Assembly: GCA_038562555.1 (NCBI GenBank)
Contig: JBCFBK010000003.1
Span: forward strand, 62,001 to 126,000
Direction: 5' to 3'
From: JBCFBK01 sp038562555
GTDB taxonomy: Bacteria > Bacteroidota > Bacteroidia > Bacteroidales > Prolixibacteraceae
Length of the DNA stretch: 64,000 nucleotides
Of the stretch, positions 18,080 through 28,492 are shown in pieces (the stretch's first letter is position 1; every line of letters begins with the position of its first letter). Under the pieces are notes generated by a model. The model was not told the DNA's origin, made no database searches, and saw only the letters and a program-made list of their open reading frames with translations. The translations under genes and the position numbers were made by a program.

Positions 18080-19888
18080 ATGAATAAGTATGTGCAAATC
18101 ATCATTTTTTTCGTGCTTTTCTCCGGATGCCAGAAACAGAAGGACGATTCCGTCGGAAACGGGGACAAGCAGACGGAGCATAGCCTAAACTGTTATCAGA
18201 TCGTTGGGGTCGACCAGTTTGGCAGAAGTTTTACCACGATCACTTCTTTAAAAAATGAAAAACAGGTGGGCTTGTTCTTTTGGCCCTGGATTGGCCAGCC
18301 GTATGCTTCAGGTATTTGGGATGCCACTAAAATCCTCGCCATGCCAAATGGTATGAAAATTCTAACCGATTTCAATTCTTTGGACGAAAGCGTCAGTCCT
18401 AACGGGCAAGCGCACTATTGGGGCGAACCAATTTGGGGGTACTACAATTCGGAGGATGAATGGGTGATCCGGAAACAAATACAGATGCTGACCATTGCCG
18501 GTATTGACTTTATTTTTTTTGATACGACCAATGCCCTGATCTATAAAAATGTTTTTATGAAAGTGTTGGCTGTTATCGATGAGTACTTAAAGAATGGATG
18601 GAATCCTCCCCGAGTGGTTTTTTATACCCATTCGCATTCACTTCAGACAACAAGGGACCTGTACCGGGAATTATACAGACCTAACCTGTATCCGGATACA
18701 TGGTATAAGGTTAATGGCAAGCCGATGATTATTGCATATACCAATCCGGAAGATGATCTGGCCGAAGCTAAATCGCGGGGAGATAAAAATTATACGACGG
18801 GCCCTTTGTCCGCGGATATCCTGAATTTTTTTCACTTTGTCAGGCCACAGTGGCCGAGCGATCCTGTCTATTCTGATGGTTTCCCCTGGGTGGAATGGAC
18901 CTTTCCTTAACCGCTGCATGACAAAGTAATCAATGTAACTGTCGCCAGTCACCCGGCCATTCCCATGTCGTTCTCCGTTACACGGGGAAATCAGAATTGG
19001 GGGAGAGGGTGGAATACCAACACGAAGGAAAATGTTGAATCGGATGTTGATAAGGGCGCTTTTTTTCAGGCACAATGGGATCATGCCCTGTCGGTTGACC
19101 CTGAAATGATTACCATCGGAGGCTGGAATGAGTGGATCGCTTACAAACAGCCCTATGATGGTGAGTATATGTTATGCGATGCGGTAAATAAAGAGTTCTC
19201 AAGAGATATTGAACCCATGAACGGTGGCTATCAGGATGCGTTTTATATCCAGATGATCCGAAATATACGCAGGTACAAGGGAATGAATGATGCTCCGGCA
19301 CCGGTGGAAAATACAACCGTCGACATCATGGGTGACCTTTCACAGTGGGATCATGTAAAGTATGGCCATAAAAGCATTGACGACACCTATCCCGCCAGAG
19401 ATTCATATGGTGGGGCAATGACCGTCAGGTATACCCAGGCAGCTCCTGCGGATAAGCTTCAGGAAGTTAAAGTGACACATGATAACGAGTATTTATATTT
19501 TTTCATCAAATGCAAGGAAAGCATTACCTCATATAAAGGAAAGGACAATTGGATTAACCTGTTTGTCGGAACCGGAGAACCCGAACTGAAAGGATGGGAA
19601 AGCTATGACTATGTGATCGGCCGGAAATATGAAAACGACGAAGCGGATATAGGCCGCCTCAATAATGATTTTACGGCAACTGGCGTCGGAACTGCCAGGT
19701 ATGTTCTGAAAGACAGTATAATCCAAATGCGGATTCCCCGAGCCGCAATCAGCCTGAATAACACGGTGGATAAATTTTATTTCAAACTTGCCGCCGGTGT
19801 GGAGAATCCTTCCGACATTATGAATTATTACCAATCGGGAAGCGCTATGCCGATGGGACGCTTAAGCTATATGTATCATTTGAAATGA
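18080..19888 (+). pseudogene. GH71/99-like lipoprotein with CBM9-like C-terminus, interrupted by an in-frame TAA
   Basis: Two reading frames (18080-18910 and 18965-19888) are the same frame, separated only by TAA at 18908-18910. The 18 codons after the stop (PLHDKVINVTVASHPAIP) read straight into the second part. The joined product would be 602 residues: lipobox VLFSGC (Cys16), a TIM-barrel-like region (VGLFFWPWIGQPYASGIWDA, GIDFIFFDTTNALIY, GKPMIIAYTNPEDD), then IGGWNEWIA, which resembles the WNEW motif of GH99/WbsX-type enzymes. The C-terminal beta-sandwich (about 420-600) resembles CBM9/DOMON domains (VKVTHDNEYLYFFIKCKE). A C-to-T change of CAA (Gln) would give this stop. It lies between the rhamnosidase and susC, so PUL B use is likely. 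Family assignment is moderate; the stop could also be a sequencing error. Confidence 0.75.
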
Positions 19889-19952
19889 CGATAAATGGAG
19901 TAATCGAGCCACAATATTCTATATGCACTAACTATCAAACTTATGTAAGAAA

Positions 19953-22900
19953 ATGAAGACGAAATTATTTCTGTTTAGTATTCTGTACGTATTCCTGCAA
20001 AATCTGTCAGTATATGCAGGTCAGGGTGGTCAGTTCGCCGTCAGAGGAGTCGTCGTTGACGGGGAAAGAGCGCCAATGCCCGGAGTCACTGTGCAACTAA
20101 AGGGGACGACCCAGGGAACGACAACCGACAGGGATGGTCAATACACTATTCAGGTTCCCGATACAAAAGCTACCCTTGTATTCTCATTTGTTGGTTTTCA
20201 AACGCAGGAAATAGTCATCGGCACGCAACGTACCGTTAATGTGACTCTGCGCGAATTGGTAACTGAGCTGAATGAGATGGTGGTAGTAGGCTATGGGGCT
20301 CAGAAAAAGGAGAGTGTGGTTGCGTCCATATCTTCGATCAAGGCGACAGGTCTGATGCAAACTCCGGCATCCAATATCGGTATTGCACTGGCGGGACGTT
20401 TGCCCGGACTGACGGTATTACAACGTTCGGGAGCCCCGGGTGCTGAGCAAATGGAATTTTATATCAGGGGACGCAGTACTACGAATGAGCAGCGGCCGTT
20501 GCTGATGGTTGACGGTGTGGAACGGGAATTTTCCGCATTAGATCCGCACGAGATTGAGACGATTTCGATTTTGAAAGATGCTTCTGCTACGGCGGTTTAC
20601 GGTGTACGTGGAGCTAACGGCGTGATTATGGTCACCACCCGCCGGGGCACCCCCGGCAAGCCTGTGATCGATGTCACCATGGAACAGTCATGGCAATCGC
20701 CGACCCGACTGCCGAAAATGGTTTCAGCTTATGATTATGCGCAGTTAAGAAATCAGGTTGCGGAACAAAATGGCAGTCAGCCCGAATATTCGGGCTGGGA
20801 ATTGGAGCGTTACCGAATGGGCGATAAGCCGGATTTATATCCCGTAAGAAATTTTGTTGAAGAATTTACGAGGAAGAATTTCCCGATGGAAAAGATCAAT
20901 GTGAATGTGAGCGGTGGAACGGAGAAAATGCGTTATTTCACGACAGTCGGATATGTGTACCAGGAAGGTCTTTTTCCTACCGAAAAATTCGATGAGTATA
21001 ACTACGATCCCAAATCAAAAGCCAGCCGGGTGAATTTCCGCTCCAATTTCGACATTGATATCAATTCCTCCCTGAAAATGTGGTTAAATATCAGCGGGTA
21101 TATGCAGCGGAAAAATGATCCGATTTTAGTCCCGAACAATCCGTCCTACTATGACGATGTCGCTGCTTATTCGGTACTGCTTTCCAATATTATATCCATA
21201 CCCAACTTGTCATTCAATGATTTAACGCCTGACGGCGAAGTGTTAAGCACCCGGCTCAGGGGTGGTAATGCCAATAACGTCCCTTACGGTATGTTGAACC
21301 GTACCGGGTTTAAAAACGTCATGACCTCTCAGGTAACTACCACGCTTGGGGTTGAACAAAAGCTTAGCTTCATTACCGAAGGGTTAACTGCCAGAGCGGT
21401 GGTTTCCTATGATGCCACATCGTTGAACCAACAGATCAGGCAACGAACATTCCAGGTATACGAGGCTGTGAGAGATGCTGCAGCCTCCGATTCTATCCGC
21501 TACGAAACATTGGGTGCGGCAACCAATTCGCCCTTAAATGACGTGCAAAGACAGCAATTTAACAACCTCTTCAATGTGGATGCATCTGTCAACTATGCAC
21601 GTACTTTTGGCTTGCATGATATAACAGCGATGGTGCTGTTTAACCGTTATCAAAAAAATATTAATATCGAACTACCCTACAATTACATCGGGTTGGTGGG
21701 ACGGGTTACCTATGGGTACAACCACCGGTATCTGGCGGAGGTTAACTTTGGTTACAATGGCTCCGAGCAATTCGCTCCCGGTAAGCAATTTGGTTTTTTC
21801 CCTTCCTTTTCAATTGGTTGGGTGCTCTCCGAAGAAGATTTCATGAAGCAGCATTCGGTATGGCTTGATTTTATGAAAGTCAGAGCGTCGTACGGGCAGG
21901 TAGGTAACGATCGTATGGGAGCAGCCCGCTTCCTGTATATTGAAAACTGGAGCATCGGTGGTTCCGGCTGGTCAGGGCTGCCGACAGGTACCGTTGAAAA
22001 CAGTATTGCAAACAGGAACATCTCCTGGGAAATCAATAATAAATACAATATCGGGATGGAAGCGCGCTTTCTCAAGAGCTTTAATTTCGATCTGGACCTT
22101 TTCTATGAGGAACGTAACAACATTCTGGTGCGGGATGCCGGCACTACACCTACCGGGGTCTTTGGTACCGGATCCGTCTACGGCGGCGGCTCAGTCCAGC
22201 TTCCTCCGATCAATTCGGGGAAAGTGAAAAACAAAGGTTTCGAGATCTCGCTTGCATACCAGAAAACAATTGGTCGGGACTGGTCCCTTGGAATAAACGC
22301 TAATGCCGCCTATAACAGGAATAAGGTCATCTATTTGAGCGAAGTGTTATTACCCGAAGAATACGCCTATCGTCTAAGGAGTACCGGTTACCGGCTGGGA
22401 CAGCCATTCGGTTATGAGACGGCAGGTTTTTTCAATAGCCAGGAAGAAATCGAAGAATGGTATGATCAGACGCCACTGGGATCGGCACCGAAGCCCGGCG
22501 ACCTGAAATATGTCGACAAAAATGATGATGACAAGGTCGATGAAAGGGATATGTCGCCCATTGGGGATCCGAATGTACCCGATTGGACGTTTGGCGGCGC
22601 TATTCAAATCCAATGGAAACTGTTCGATCTGAGCATGATGTTCCAGGGCTCGGCAGGCAGCAGTTATTATCTGAACGGAATGGGCATCTGGGAAACTGAC
22701 AATTTCAATGAATGGCACAAGGAAGCATGGACTGCTGAGAAGTATGCCAATGGTGAAAAAATCTCTTATCCGAGGTTGGACCCGGGCAGTAATGCCAGTA
22801 AGCAGACCAGCGACTTCTGGATGGCGAACGGTAGCTATATTCGTCTGAAAAATGCTGAACTCGGGATCACACTTCCCGGGAAAATCTCCGAAAGGATTGG

Positions 22901-23048
22901 GGCTTCACGTATCAGAATTTATGCGAACGGTTTGAACCTGTTAACATTTGATAATTATCCTGTTAAGTATTACGACCCCGAGCAAAACAGCAACTATGTT
23001 TATCCGCTTTTCAAAGCGTACAATGTCGGTCTGAATGTATCATTTTAA
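19953..23048 (+). CDS. susC: SusC-family TonB-dependent receptor 2 (no STN domain)
   Basis: A 1031-residue outer-membrane importer. The signal peptide MKTKLFLFSILYVFLQNLSVYA leads directly into a carboxypeptidase-regulatory domain (about residues 28-105, VVVDGERAPMPGVTVQLKGT). The plug follows with IRGRSTTNEQRPLLMVDG and ILKDASATAVYGVRGANGVI, then the barrel ending KAYNVGLNVSF. It lacks the STN domain, which fits control by HTCS1 rather than by an ECF/FecR pair. It lies 64 bases after the GH99-like gene and 11 bases before susD2, in the rhamnosidase operon. Confidence 0.95.
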   Translation: MKTKLFLFSILYVFLQNLSVYAGQGGQFAVRGVVVDGERAPMPGVTVQLKGTTQGTTTDRDGQYTIQVPDTKATLVFSFVGFQTQEIVIGTQRTVNVTLRELVTELNEMVVVGYGAQKKESVVASISSIKATGLMQTPASNIGIALAGRLPGLTVLQRSGAPGAEQMEFYIRGRSTTNEQRPLLMVDGVEREFSALDPHEIETISILKDASATAVYGVRGANGVIMVTTRRGTPGKPVIDVTMEQSWQSPTRLPKMVSAYDYAQLRNQVAEQNGSQPEYSGWELERYRMGDKPDLYPVRNFVEEFTRKNFPMEKINVNVSGGTEKMRYFTTVGYVYQEGLFPTEKFDEYNYDPKSKASRVNFRSNFDIDINSSLKMWLNISGYMQRKNDPILVPNNPSYYDDVAAYSVLLSNIISIPNLSFNDLTPDGEVLSTRLRGGNANNVPYGMLNRTGFKNVMTSQVTTTLGVEQKLSFITEGLTARAVVSYDATSLNQQIRQRTFQVYEAVRDAAASDSIRYETLGAATNSPLNDVQRQQFNNLFNVDASVNYARTFGLHDITAMVLFNRYQKNINIELPYNYIGLVGRVTYGYNHRYLAEVNFGYNGSEQFAPGKQFGFFPSFSIGWVLSEEDFMKQHSVWLDFMKVRASYGQVGNDRMGAARFLYIENWSIGGSGWSGLPTGTVENSIANRNISWEINNKYNIGMEARFLKSFNFDLDLFYEERNNILVRDAGTTPTGVFGTGSVYGGGSVQLPPINSGKVKNKGFEISLAYQKTIGRDWSLGINANAAYNRNKVIYLSEVLLPEEYAYRLRSTGYRLGQPFGYETAGFFNSQEEIEEWYDQTPLGSAPKPGDLKYVDKNDDDKVDERDMSPIGDPNVPDWTFGGAIQIQWKLFDLSMMFQGSAGSSYYLNGMGIWETDNFNEWHKEAWTAEKYANGEKISYPRLDPGSNASKQTSDFWMANGSYIRLKNAELGITLPGKISERIGASRIRIYANGLNLLTFDNYPVKYYDPEQNSNYVYPLFKAYNVGLNVSF

Positions 23049-23059
23049 TTCATGAACAA

Positions 23060-24850
23060 ATGAAACGAATATTTACTATCATATTATTAGCAGCGATAGC
23101 CTTTACCGGATGTGAGGATACGCTGGAAAAAACACCCGACGGAACTTTGACTATTGATAAAGTGCTGAACAATTATGAACGCACCAAAGGGCTTTTGTCG
23201 GTCGCCTACGGTAAGATCTATCAAAACAGAGATCAGATATCTTTTGTGATGAACCCATTGGAATGCCTTACCGATAACGCTTTTTGGGCGGCCACCTATA
23301 ATGCCTACGACTGGCACAACGGCGCTTTGTCGTTGTCTAACCCGGTGATCAACTGGCCCTGGTCATCACCTTCCGAACGACTGTGGCCTGACTTTTGGCA
23401 AGGCATACGATTCGCTAATATTGCCATTGCCAATTTCCCGAAGTCGACCCTGATCACTGAGCAGGAACGGGATACGTGGATTGCGGAAGCACGGATCCTT
23501 AGATGCTGGTACTATATGAATCTGCTGGAATTTTATGGCCCTTTCCCCTGGATTGATTTTCCGTTTGAACCTGATTATGCAGAATGGAATACACTTCCAC
23601 GGCCAGGCTATGACGAAATTGCTTCGATCATCGACAATGAATGCATGGACGTGATCAATTCGAAGGTACTTCCAAACAGACGATCCTCTTCTGAAGCCGA
23701 GTTTGTTTCCAACGCGGTGGCTTATGCAATCCGGGCACGCGTGCTGCTCAATAATGCCAGCCCGCTGAATAATCCGAACAACGATCCGGCAAAATGGCAA
23801 CGGGCTGCAGATGCGGCTCAGGATGTGATCGACTTGCCGGAGTATCATTTAGTGCCTATGGCCGACTATAAAACTTTATTCGTAGGCTCATTCAGAACAG
23901 ATATTCCTGAAATTATCTGGAGGTCCCCGTCCAGCAACAAGCATATTAATAATGCAAACGGATTGAATGTTTCTCCTTATCCTTATGCCAGTATTCCAGC
24001 CCTTTGGAACTGTGGCGAGTCACCGACACAAGAACTGGTAGACTGCTTCGAAATGACCAATGGAGCGCTCCCGGTTAAGTACAATGATGCGACACATACC
24101 AATGTGACCGTCAATCCTGACGCAGTCGTTGCGGGCTACAGCGAATCGACCGGAGGCAATCCGTATATCAACAGGGATGCCCGGTTCTATGTAGACATCC
24201 TGTATAATGGGGCCAACTATGGTGTCCCGACTAACTGCACCCAGCCGGTTATTGTCGAAACCTATGTAGGCGGAGCGCACGGTTTCAACGATGTCATTTC
24301 ACAGGAAACTAAAAATTCCTGCACGGGATATAACAGTCGCAAAGACAAGGATGTGCGGTTCTGGGGACCAAATCAGTCGGGCCTTGGACCAGATATTCAT
24401 TGGGTATATTTCCGGTTGGCGGAATTCTATCTCAACAAAGCCGAAGCTTTATGCGAAGTCAACGATCTGGAGGGAGCGAAATCCGCATTGAATGTGATCC
24501 GGCAGAGAGCATTGCAACCGAAAATTGAGAACGTTCCCGGTTTTGTCAATTCGCAGGAGTTCCTTCGCGAACGGATCCGCAATGAACGGCGCGTCGAACT
24601 CTGTTTGGAAGGCTGGCGTTTTCATGACCAGCGGCGGTGGAAAATCCTCGACCCGACCAATAAATTGGTTACCGGAATGAGAATCACTGTGGCAGCAACC
24701 GGCACCGACGGTAAACCCAGTTCCTTTAACTATCGACGCGTAAAGATCAGGGATTATCAATCTTACACCAATAAATATCTGGTGATGCCGATCCCCATCG
24801 AAGACGCTAAAAAAATGACGGGGCTAACCCAGCCCGAAGCCTGGCAGTAA
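23060..24850 (+). CDS. susD: SusD-family glycan-binding lipoprotein 2
   Basis: A 596-residue lipoprotein with lipobox IAFTGC (Cys18) and mature start EDTLEKTPDGTLTIDKVLNN. SusD motifs: EARILRCWYYMNLLEFYG, VYFRLAEFYLNKAEALCE, IRNERRVELCLEGWRFHDQR and YLVMPIPIEDAKKMTGLTQ. It is the partner of SusC2. The C-terminus differs from the common '...LTQNPGW' form and ends TQPEAWQ. Surface capture of a rhamnose-containing glycan is inferred from the operon. Confidence 0.94.
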   Translation: MKRIFTIILLAAIAFTGCEDTLEKTPDGTLTIDKVLNNYERTKGLLSVAYGKIYQNRDQISFVMNPLECLTDNAFWAATYNAYDWHNGALSLSNPVINWPWSSPSERLWPDFWQGIRFANIAIANFPKSTLITEQERDTWIAEARILRCWYYMNLLEFYGPFPWIDFPFEPDYAEWNTLPRPGYDEIASIIDNECMDVINSKVLPNRRSSSEAEFVSNAVAYAIRARVLLNNASPLNNPNNDPAKWQRAADAAQDVIDLPEYHLVPMADYKTLFVGSFRTDIPEIIWRSPSSNKHINNANGLNVSPYPYASIPALWNCGESPTQELVDCFEMTNGALPVKYNDATHTNVTVNPDAVVAGYSESTGGNPYINRDARFYVDILYNGANYGVPTNCTQPVIVETYVGGAHGFNDVISQETKNSCTGYNSRKDKDVRFWGPNQSGLGPDIHWVYFRLAEFYLNKAEALCEVNDLEGAKSALNVIRQRALQPKIENVPGFVNSQEFLRERIRNERRVELCLEGWRFHDQRRWKILDPTNKLVTGMRITVAATGTDGKPSSFNYRRVKIRDYQSYTNKYLVMPIPIEDAKKMTGLTQPEAWQ

Positions 24851-24894
24851 TCGTTCAATTCAACTATTCCGTTAACTCCATAAAATCTTAAAAG

Positions 24895-25866
24895 ATGTAT
24901 AAATATTCTGTAATACTGGGCAACTTAGGGAATACCTGCGATCGTTTTTGCAAAGGGTATAAAGACAATCCGTCAACCGAAGAAATGTTGGCGCAGGCAG
25001 TCAGGATCCCCTACGTGGAAGGAATCGAATTAGTGGGGACCTGGGATATTCGTCCCGACAACGTAAAGGACATGAAAAAGCGCATGGAGGATTATGGAAA
25101 GACCTGCGTGTCTATCATTCCTGATGTATTCACAGTCAAGGAATACAGCAAAGGAACCATCACCAGTACTAATCCTGCCATTCGTAAACAATCAATCGAT
25201 TATCTGCGCCAGATGAGTGAAATAGCTCTTGAAATGAGTTGCAGCGTCGTTAATCTTTGGATGGCACAGGACGGCTACGATTACCTTTTGGCCGCCGATT
25301 ACAACCAGGAGCGTGAATGGCTGCGTGAAGGAACTGCCCGGTTGGCGAGCGAGTTCCCAACCCTAAGATTTGCCCTGGAGTATAAGCCTAAGGAGCCCCG
25401 TAATTTTTCTTATCATGCCCGGATGAGCGATACCATTCTGGCGGCTAAGGAAACCGGTTGCAACAATGTAGGCATTTGCATCGATACGGGACACGGATTT
25501 GCTGCCGGAGAGAACGTAGCCGAAGCGGTGGTACTGGCAAAACGTGCAGGCGATTTACTTTTTCACATGCACTTCAACGACAATCACGGTGCATGGGACG
25601 ATGACATGATTGTGGGGACGGTTCACAGTACAGTCTATGTTGATCTGTTATACAATCTGAAAAAGACGGGATACGCCGGATGGCTGTCAATGGACCAGTA
25701 TCCGTACCGGGAAGATGCGACTGATGCCATTGCCGAAAGTATCCACTGGGTGAGGCAATTTGAACAGATTGTAGAAGAAAATTTCGCTGAAATCGATGCT
25801 TTGGTGAAACTGAACGATGCCGTGGCTACATCACGGTTCATGCGTAAAGTATTGTTTTCAAGATGA
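24895..25866 (+). CDS. Sugar isomerase/epimerase, xylose isomerase-like TIM barrel
   Basis: A 323-residue cytoplasmic enzyme (no signal peptide) of the AP-endonuclease-2/xylose isomerase-like fold. Likely metal and substrate residues: Glu162 in ALEYKPKEPRN, Asp197 and His200 in GICIDTGHG, His224 and Asp229 in HMHFNDNHG, Asp267 in SMDQYP. The EYKPKEP motif is close to that of Pseudomonas-type L-rhamnose isomerases and related ketose 3-epimerases. Given the rhamnosidase upstream and the permease that overlaps its stop, an L-rhamnose or related 6-deoxyhexose isomerase is the best guess. It is shorter than RhaI (about 430 residues), and a tagatose/ribulose epimerase role is also possible. Confidence 0.75.
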   Translation: MYKYSVILGNLGNTCDRFCKGYKDNPSTEEMLAQAVRIPYVEGIELVGTWDIRPDNVKDMKKRMEDYGKTCVSIIPDVFTVKEYSKGTITSTNPAIRKQSIDYLRQMSEIALEMSCSVVNLWMAQDGYDYLLAADYNQEREWLREGTARLASEFPTLRFALEYKPKEPRNFSYHARMSDTILAAKETGCNNVGICIDTGHGFAAGENVAEAVVLAKRAGDLLFHMHFNDNHGAWDDDMIVGTVHSTVYVDLLYNLKKTGYAGWLSMDQYPYREDATDAIAESIHWVRQFEQIVEENFAEIDALVKLNDAVATSRFMRKVLFSR

Positions 25867-27242
25867 TCACGGATATGCCAGTTAACGCGAATACTCATCG
25901 CCGGGTTTCTTTTGTTGTTCTTACCGGTCTGTTTTTTATCTGGGGATTTATCATTTCCATGAACGACATCCTGATCCCTTATTTTAAAGGGATTTTTGAA
26001 CTGAGTTACTTCCAGGCCATGTTGGTCCAATTCGCGTTTTTCGGGTCGTTTTTCATCGGGTCGCTGGTCTATTTCATCCTGTCGGTCAGGGTGGGCGACC
26101 CGATTTCCAAAATCGGTTACCGTAACGGCATGTCGCTTGGTTTGTTCGTGGCAGGCATGGGGTGCCTGTTATTTTATCCTGCCGCCGCTTTCCACAGTTA
26201 CGGATTTTTTCTGGGTGCCCTGTTTTGTCTTGGATTAGGGATCACTTTTCTGCAAATTGCAGCCAATCCGTACGCTGCGTTGTTGGGCACTGAAGAAACC
26301 GCTTCCTCCCGGTTGAATCTTGCTCAGGGTATCAATTCACTGGGAACAGTTATCGGGCCGCTTCTGGGCGGTTATCTTATTTTTGAATACTTTTTCGGCC
26401 CGGCAAGTTCCGGGGCAAAGGCGGTCCAAGTTCCTTATCTTGTTTTTGCAGGTATATTTCTGGTTTTATCGGTGATCGTTCAGGTTACTCCGTTTCCCGA
26501 ATACCACCGCTCCGACCCGCCCGAAAAGGGATTCGGCGTATTCCGGTATCCTCAGTTGGTATTTGGTGTAGTGGCTATTTTTATGGCCGTAGGTGCAGAA
26601 GTGGCAACAGGCAGCCTGCTGATCAATTTCTTCAAATTGGACGAAATCGCGGGACTGAATAATGTGGAAGCCAGCAAATTTGTTGCTTTTTATTGGGGCG
26701 GACTGATGGCAGGACGATTGCTTGGAGCGACATCGTTCAGCGATGGCTCAGTCCGAAAGAAGATACTGCTTTCGGGAGCTATCGTTCTATCTGCTTTATG
26801 TGTGGTGTTTTTTACAAAGGATATCCGTATAGCCTGTATATTTGCCTTATTGATGGTATTCAACCTGCTTGCTTTTAGGTTGGGACATTCCTTGCCCGGG
26901 AGAACAACAGGCATCTTCTCATTGCACATCATGATCCTGCTGCTCATCGCTTTTTTCACAAAAGGACAGGTAGCGATGTGGAGCATAATTGGTATCGGAT
27001 TGTTCGCATCCATCATGTGGTCAAATATCTTTACATTGGCTATCAGAGGGCTGGGTAAATATACCAGCCAGGGATCCTCCCTGCTGATCATGGCCATTCT
27101 GGGGGCCGCATTGATTCCGCCCTTGCAGGGCTTGGTGGCAGATACATTGGGTGTGCAGCAATCTTTCATCGTTATCCTTGCTTGTCATATCTTCGTAGCC
27201 TGGTATGGATTTAAAGGTTCAAAAATAGTGAAACATGCCTGA
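25863..27242 (+). CDS. FucP-family MFS sugar:proton symporter
   Basis: A 459-residue inner-membrane transporter with about 12 hydrophobic segments. The first carries the FucP-type signature FFIWGFIISMNDILIPYFKG and SYFQAMLVQFAFFGSFFIGS; later GLGITFLQIAANPYAALLG and LNLAQGINSLGTVIGPLLGG are hallmarks of the fucose/glucose-galactose permease group. It overlaps the isomerase gene by four bases (ATGA), a sign of coupled translation. It probably imports the free 6-deoxyhexose released by GH78. The exact sugar (rhamnose or fucose) cannot be read from sequence. Confidence 0.88.
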   Translation: MITDMPVNANTHRRVSFVVLTGLFFIWGFIISMNDILIPYFKGIFELSYFQAMLVQFAFFGSFFIGSLVYFILSVRVGDPISKIGYRNGMSLGLFVAGMGCLLFYPAAAFHSYGFFLGALFCLGLGITFLQIAANPYAALLGTEETASSRLNLAQGINSLGTVIGPLLGGYLIFEYFFGPASSGAKAVQVPYLVFAGIFLVLSVIVQVTPFPEYHRSDPPEKGFGVFRYPQLVFGVVAIFMAVGAEVATGSLLINFFKLDEIAGLNNVEASKFVAFYWGGLMAGRLLGATSFSDGSVRKKILLSGAIVLSALCVVFFTKDIRIACIFALLMVFNLLAFRLGHSLPGRTTGIFSLHIMILLLIAFFTKGQVAMWSIIGIGLFASIMWSNIFTLAIRGLGKYTSQGSSLLIMAILGAALIPPLQGLVADTLGVQQSFIVILACHIFVAWYGFKGSKIVKHA

Positions 27243-27252
27243 AACCCTTCGG

Positions 27253-28464
27253 ATGAAAAAAACGTGGTTATTAAAGCTCCTGATGCCGGGATGTATGTTG
27301 CCAGGTCTTGTTCCGGCAAGTGCTGCCGAACCTGCTGGTGTGTTGGCTCCGACAGTGATTTTATATCGACAAATACTGAATGACAGAGCCGCCTTCCCTG
27401 AAATCCGGTTGAATGATGTTGCTGCCGGGTATCGAACCGATGGTTTGTATATTACAGGGAAAGACAAGCTTGTCCGGCTAAATAAATTTTACGCGTTGGG
27501 CGAGCGGCTCATCCGGTACCACGTTAAATTTTCAGACGATGCTGTGGCCGTATTCCAGAGCCACACGGGGGATTTCAAAGCGTATGTGGATATCGCCGGA
27601 AAAACGATATCGATCAATACAAAGCCGGAGGCTATAGAGACCGTTAGTTTTCTGGATCGTGATCATGAGTATATTGTGGAGATCCGGCACGTTTATCAAA
27701 AGGCAACGATCCGGATTACAGATGCATTTACCGGACAATCTGAAGATCTGGAAGTGATACACGATGGCACCGGAGGGTGCGGAGCAGGTGCAGTGCAGCC
27801 GGGATTCCAGGTAGGATTGCAGTGGGATTATTACTGTTTTGGTCTGCAGGAAGGTACATCCATGCTCGTCAAACAAATATGCGTACAATCACCGAAATGT
27901 GGTCTTGCCTTGCTGATATACGGAGATTCCGTCAGTCAGCCGGAGGGCTACTTTCCCACCAATGATTTTCCGGGATCATGGACGCAACTCATCATGAAAC
28001 ATGTAAAAGGAGAGGTAGTTTCCAGCGGTCGTGGGGGCGGCCGGATAGATATGGTACTGGATTACATCAAAAATGAACTGCCCTTTATCAAGGCAAAATA
28101 TGTGATGGTAACCATTGGGACCAATGGCGGAAACACGGAGGCAAACCTGAGCGAACTGGTAGAATACATCCTGTCGCAGGGCTCTGTCCCTATATTGAAC
28201 AACGTCCCATGTAATGAAAGCGGCACCCAAACAGAAATAAATCTTCTGATTGAAAAAGTGCGCCAGAAATACAATATTAACGGATGTAAATTTGATCTGG
28301 CGACTTCCCTGAACCATGACGGAAAAGAAGTTGATAAAAGCACGATGTGGTACGAAGATTACAGCAGTACTTACGGGTGGCACATTTATCACCATCCCAA
28401 TGCAAAAGGCTCGCTCCGGATGTTTACCCGTACGTGGATTGATATACCCGAGATTTACGAATAG
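27253..28464 (+). CDS. Secreted SGNH/GDSL-type hydrolase
   Basis: A 403-residue exported protein. ATG 27253 is chosen because it puts the signal peptide MKKTWLLKLLMPGCMLPGL at the N-terminus; an earlier ATG at 27235 overlaps the permease stop. The first half is a beta-rich domain (about residues 40-215). The SGNH fold follows: block I LLIYGDSVSQPEG (nucleophile Ser), block II Gly in SSGRGGGRID, block III Asn in VTIGTNGGN, and His in WHIYHHPNAKG. Such enzymes remove acetyl or other acyl groups from glycans. In this operon, de-acetylation of the rhamnose-containing polymer before or after GH78 action is a reasonable inference. Confidence 0.78.
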   Translation: MKKTWLLKLLMPGCMLPGLVPASAAEPAGVLAPTVILYRQILNDRAAFPEIRLNDVAAGYRTDGLYITGKDKLVRLNKFYALGERLIRYHVKFSDDAVAVFQSHTGDFKAYVDIAGKTISINTKPEAIETVSFLDRDHEYIVEIRHVYQKATIRITDAFTGQSEDLEVIHDGTGGCGAGAVQPGFQVGLQWDYYCFGLQEGTSMLVKQICVQSPKCGLALLIYGDSVSQPEGYFPTNDFPGSWTQLIMKHVKGEVVSSGRGGGRIDMVLDYIKNELPFIKAKYVMVTIGTNGGNTEANLSELVEYILSQGSVPILNNVPCNESGTQTEINLLIEKVRQKYNINGCKFDLATSLNHDGKEVDKSTMWYEDYSSTYGWHIYHHPNAKGSLRMFTRTWIDIPEIYE

Positions 28465-28492
28465 GGTTCAATGATCTTATAATTTTAAGGAG

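Noticed and set aside
19953..19955. Antisense RNA at susC2 and susC4 like those at the ECF loci
   Set aside because: No TAnnTTTG on the minus strand at the ATG and no hairpin with U-tract upstream of 19953 or 52314.
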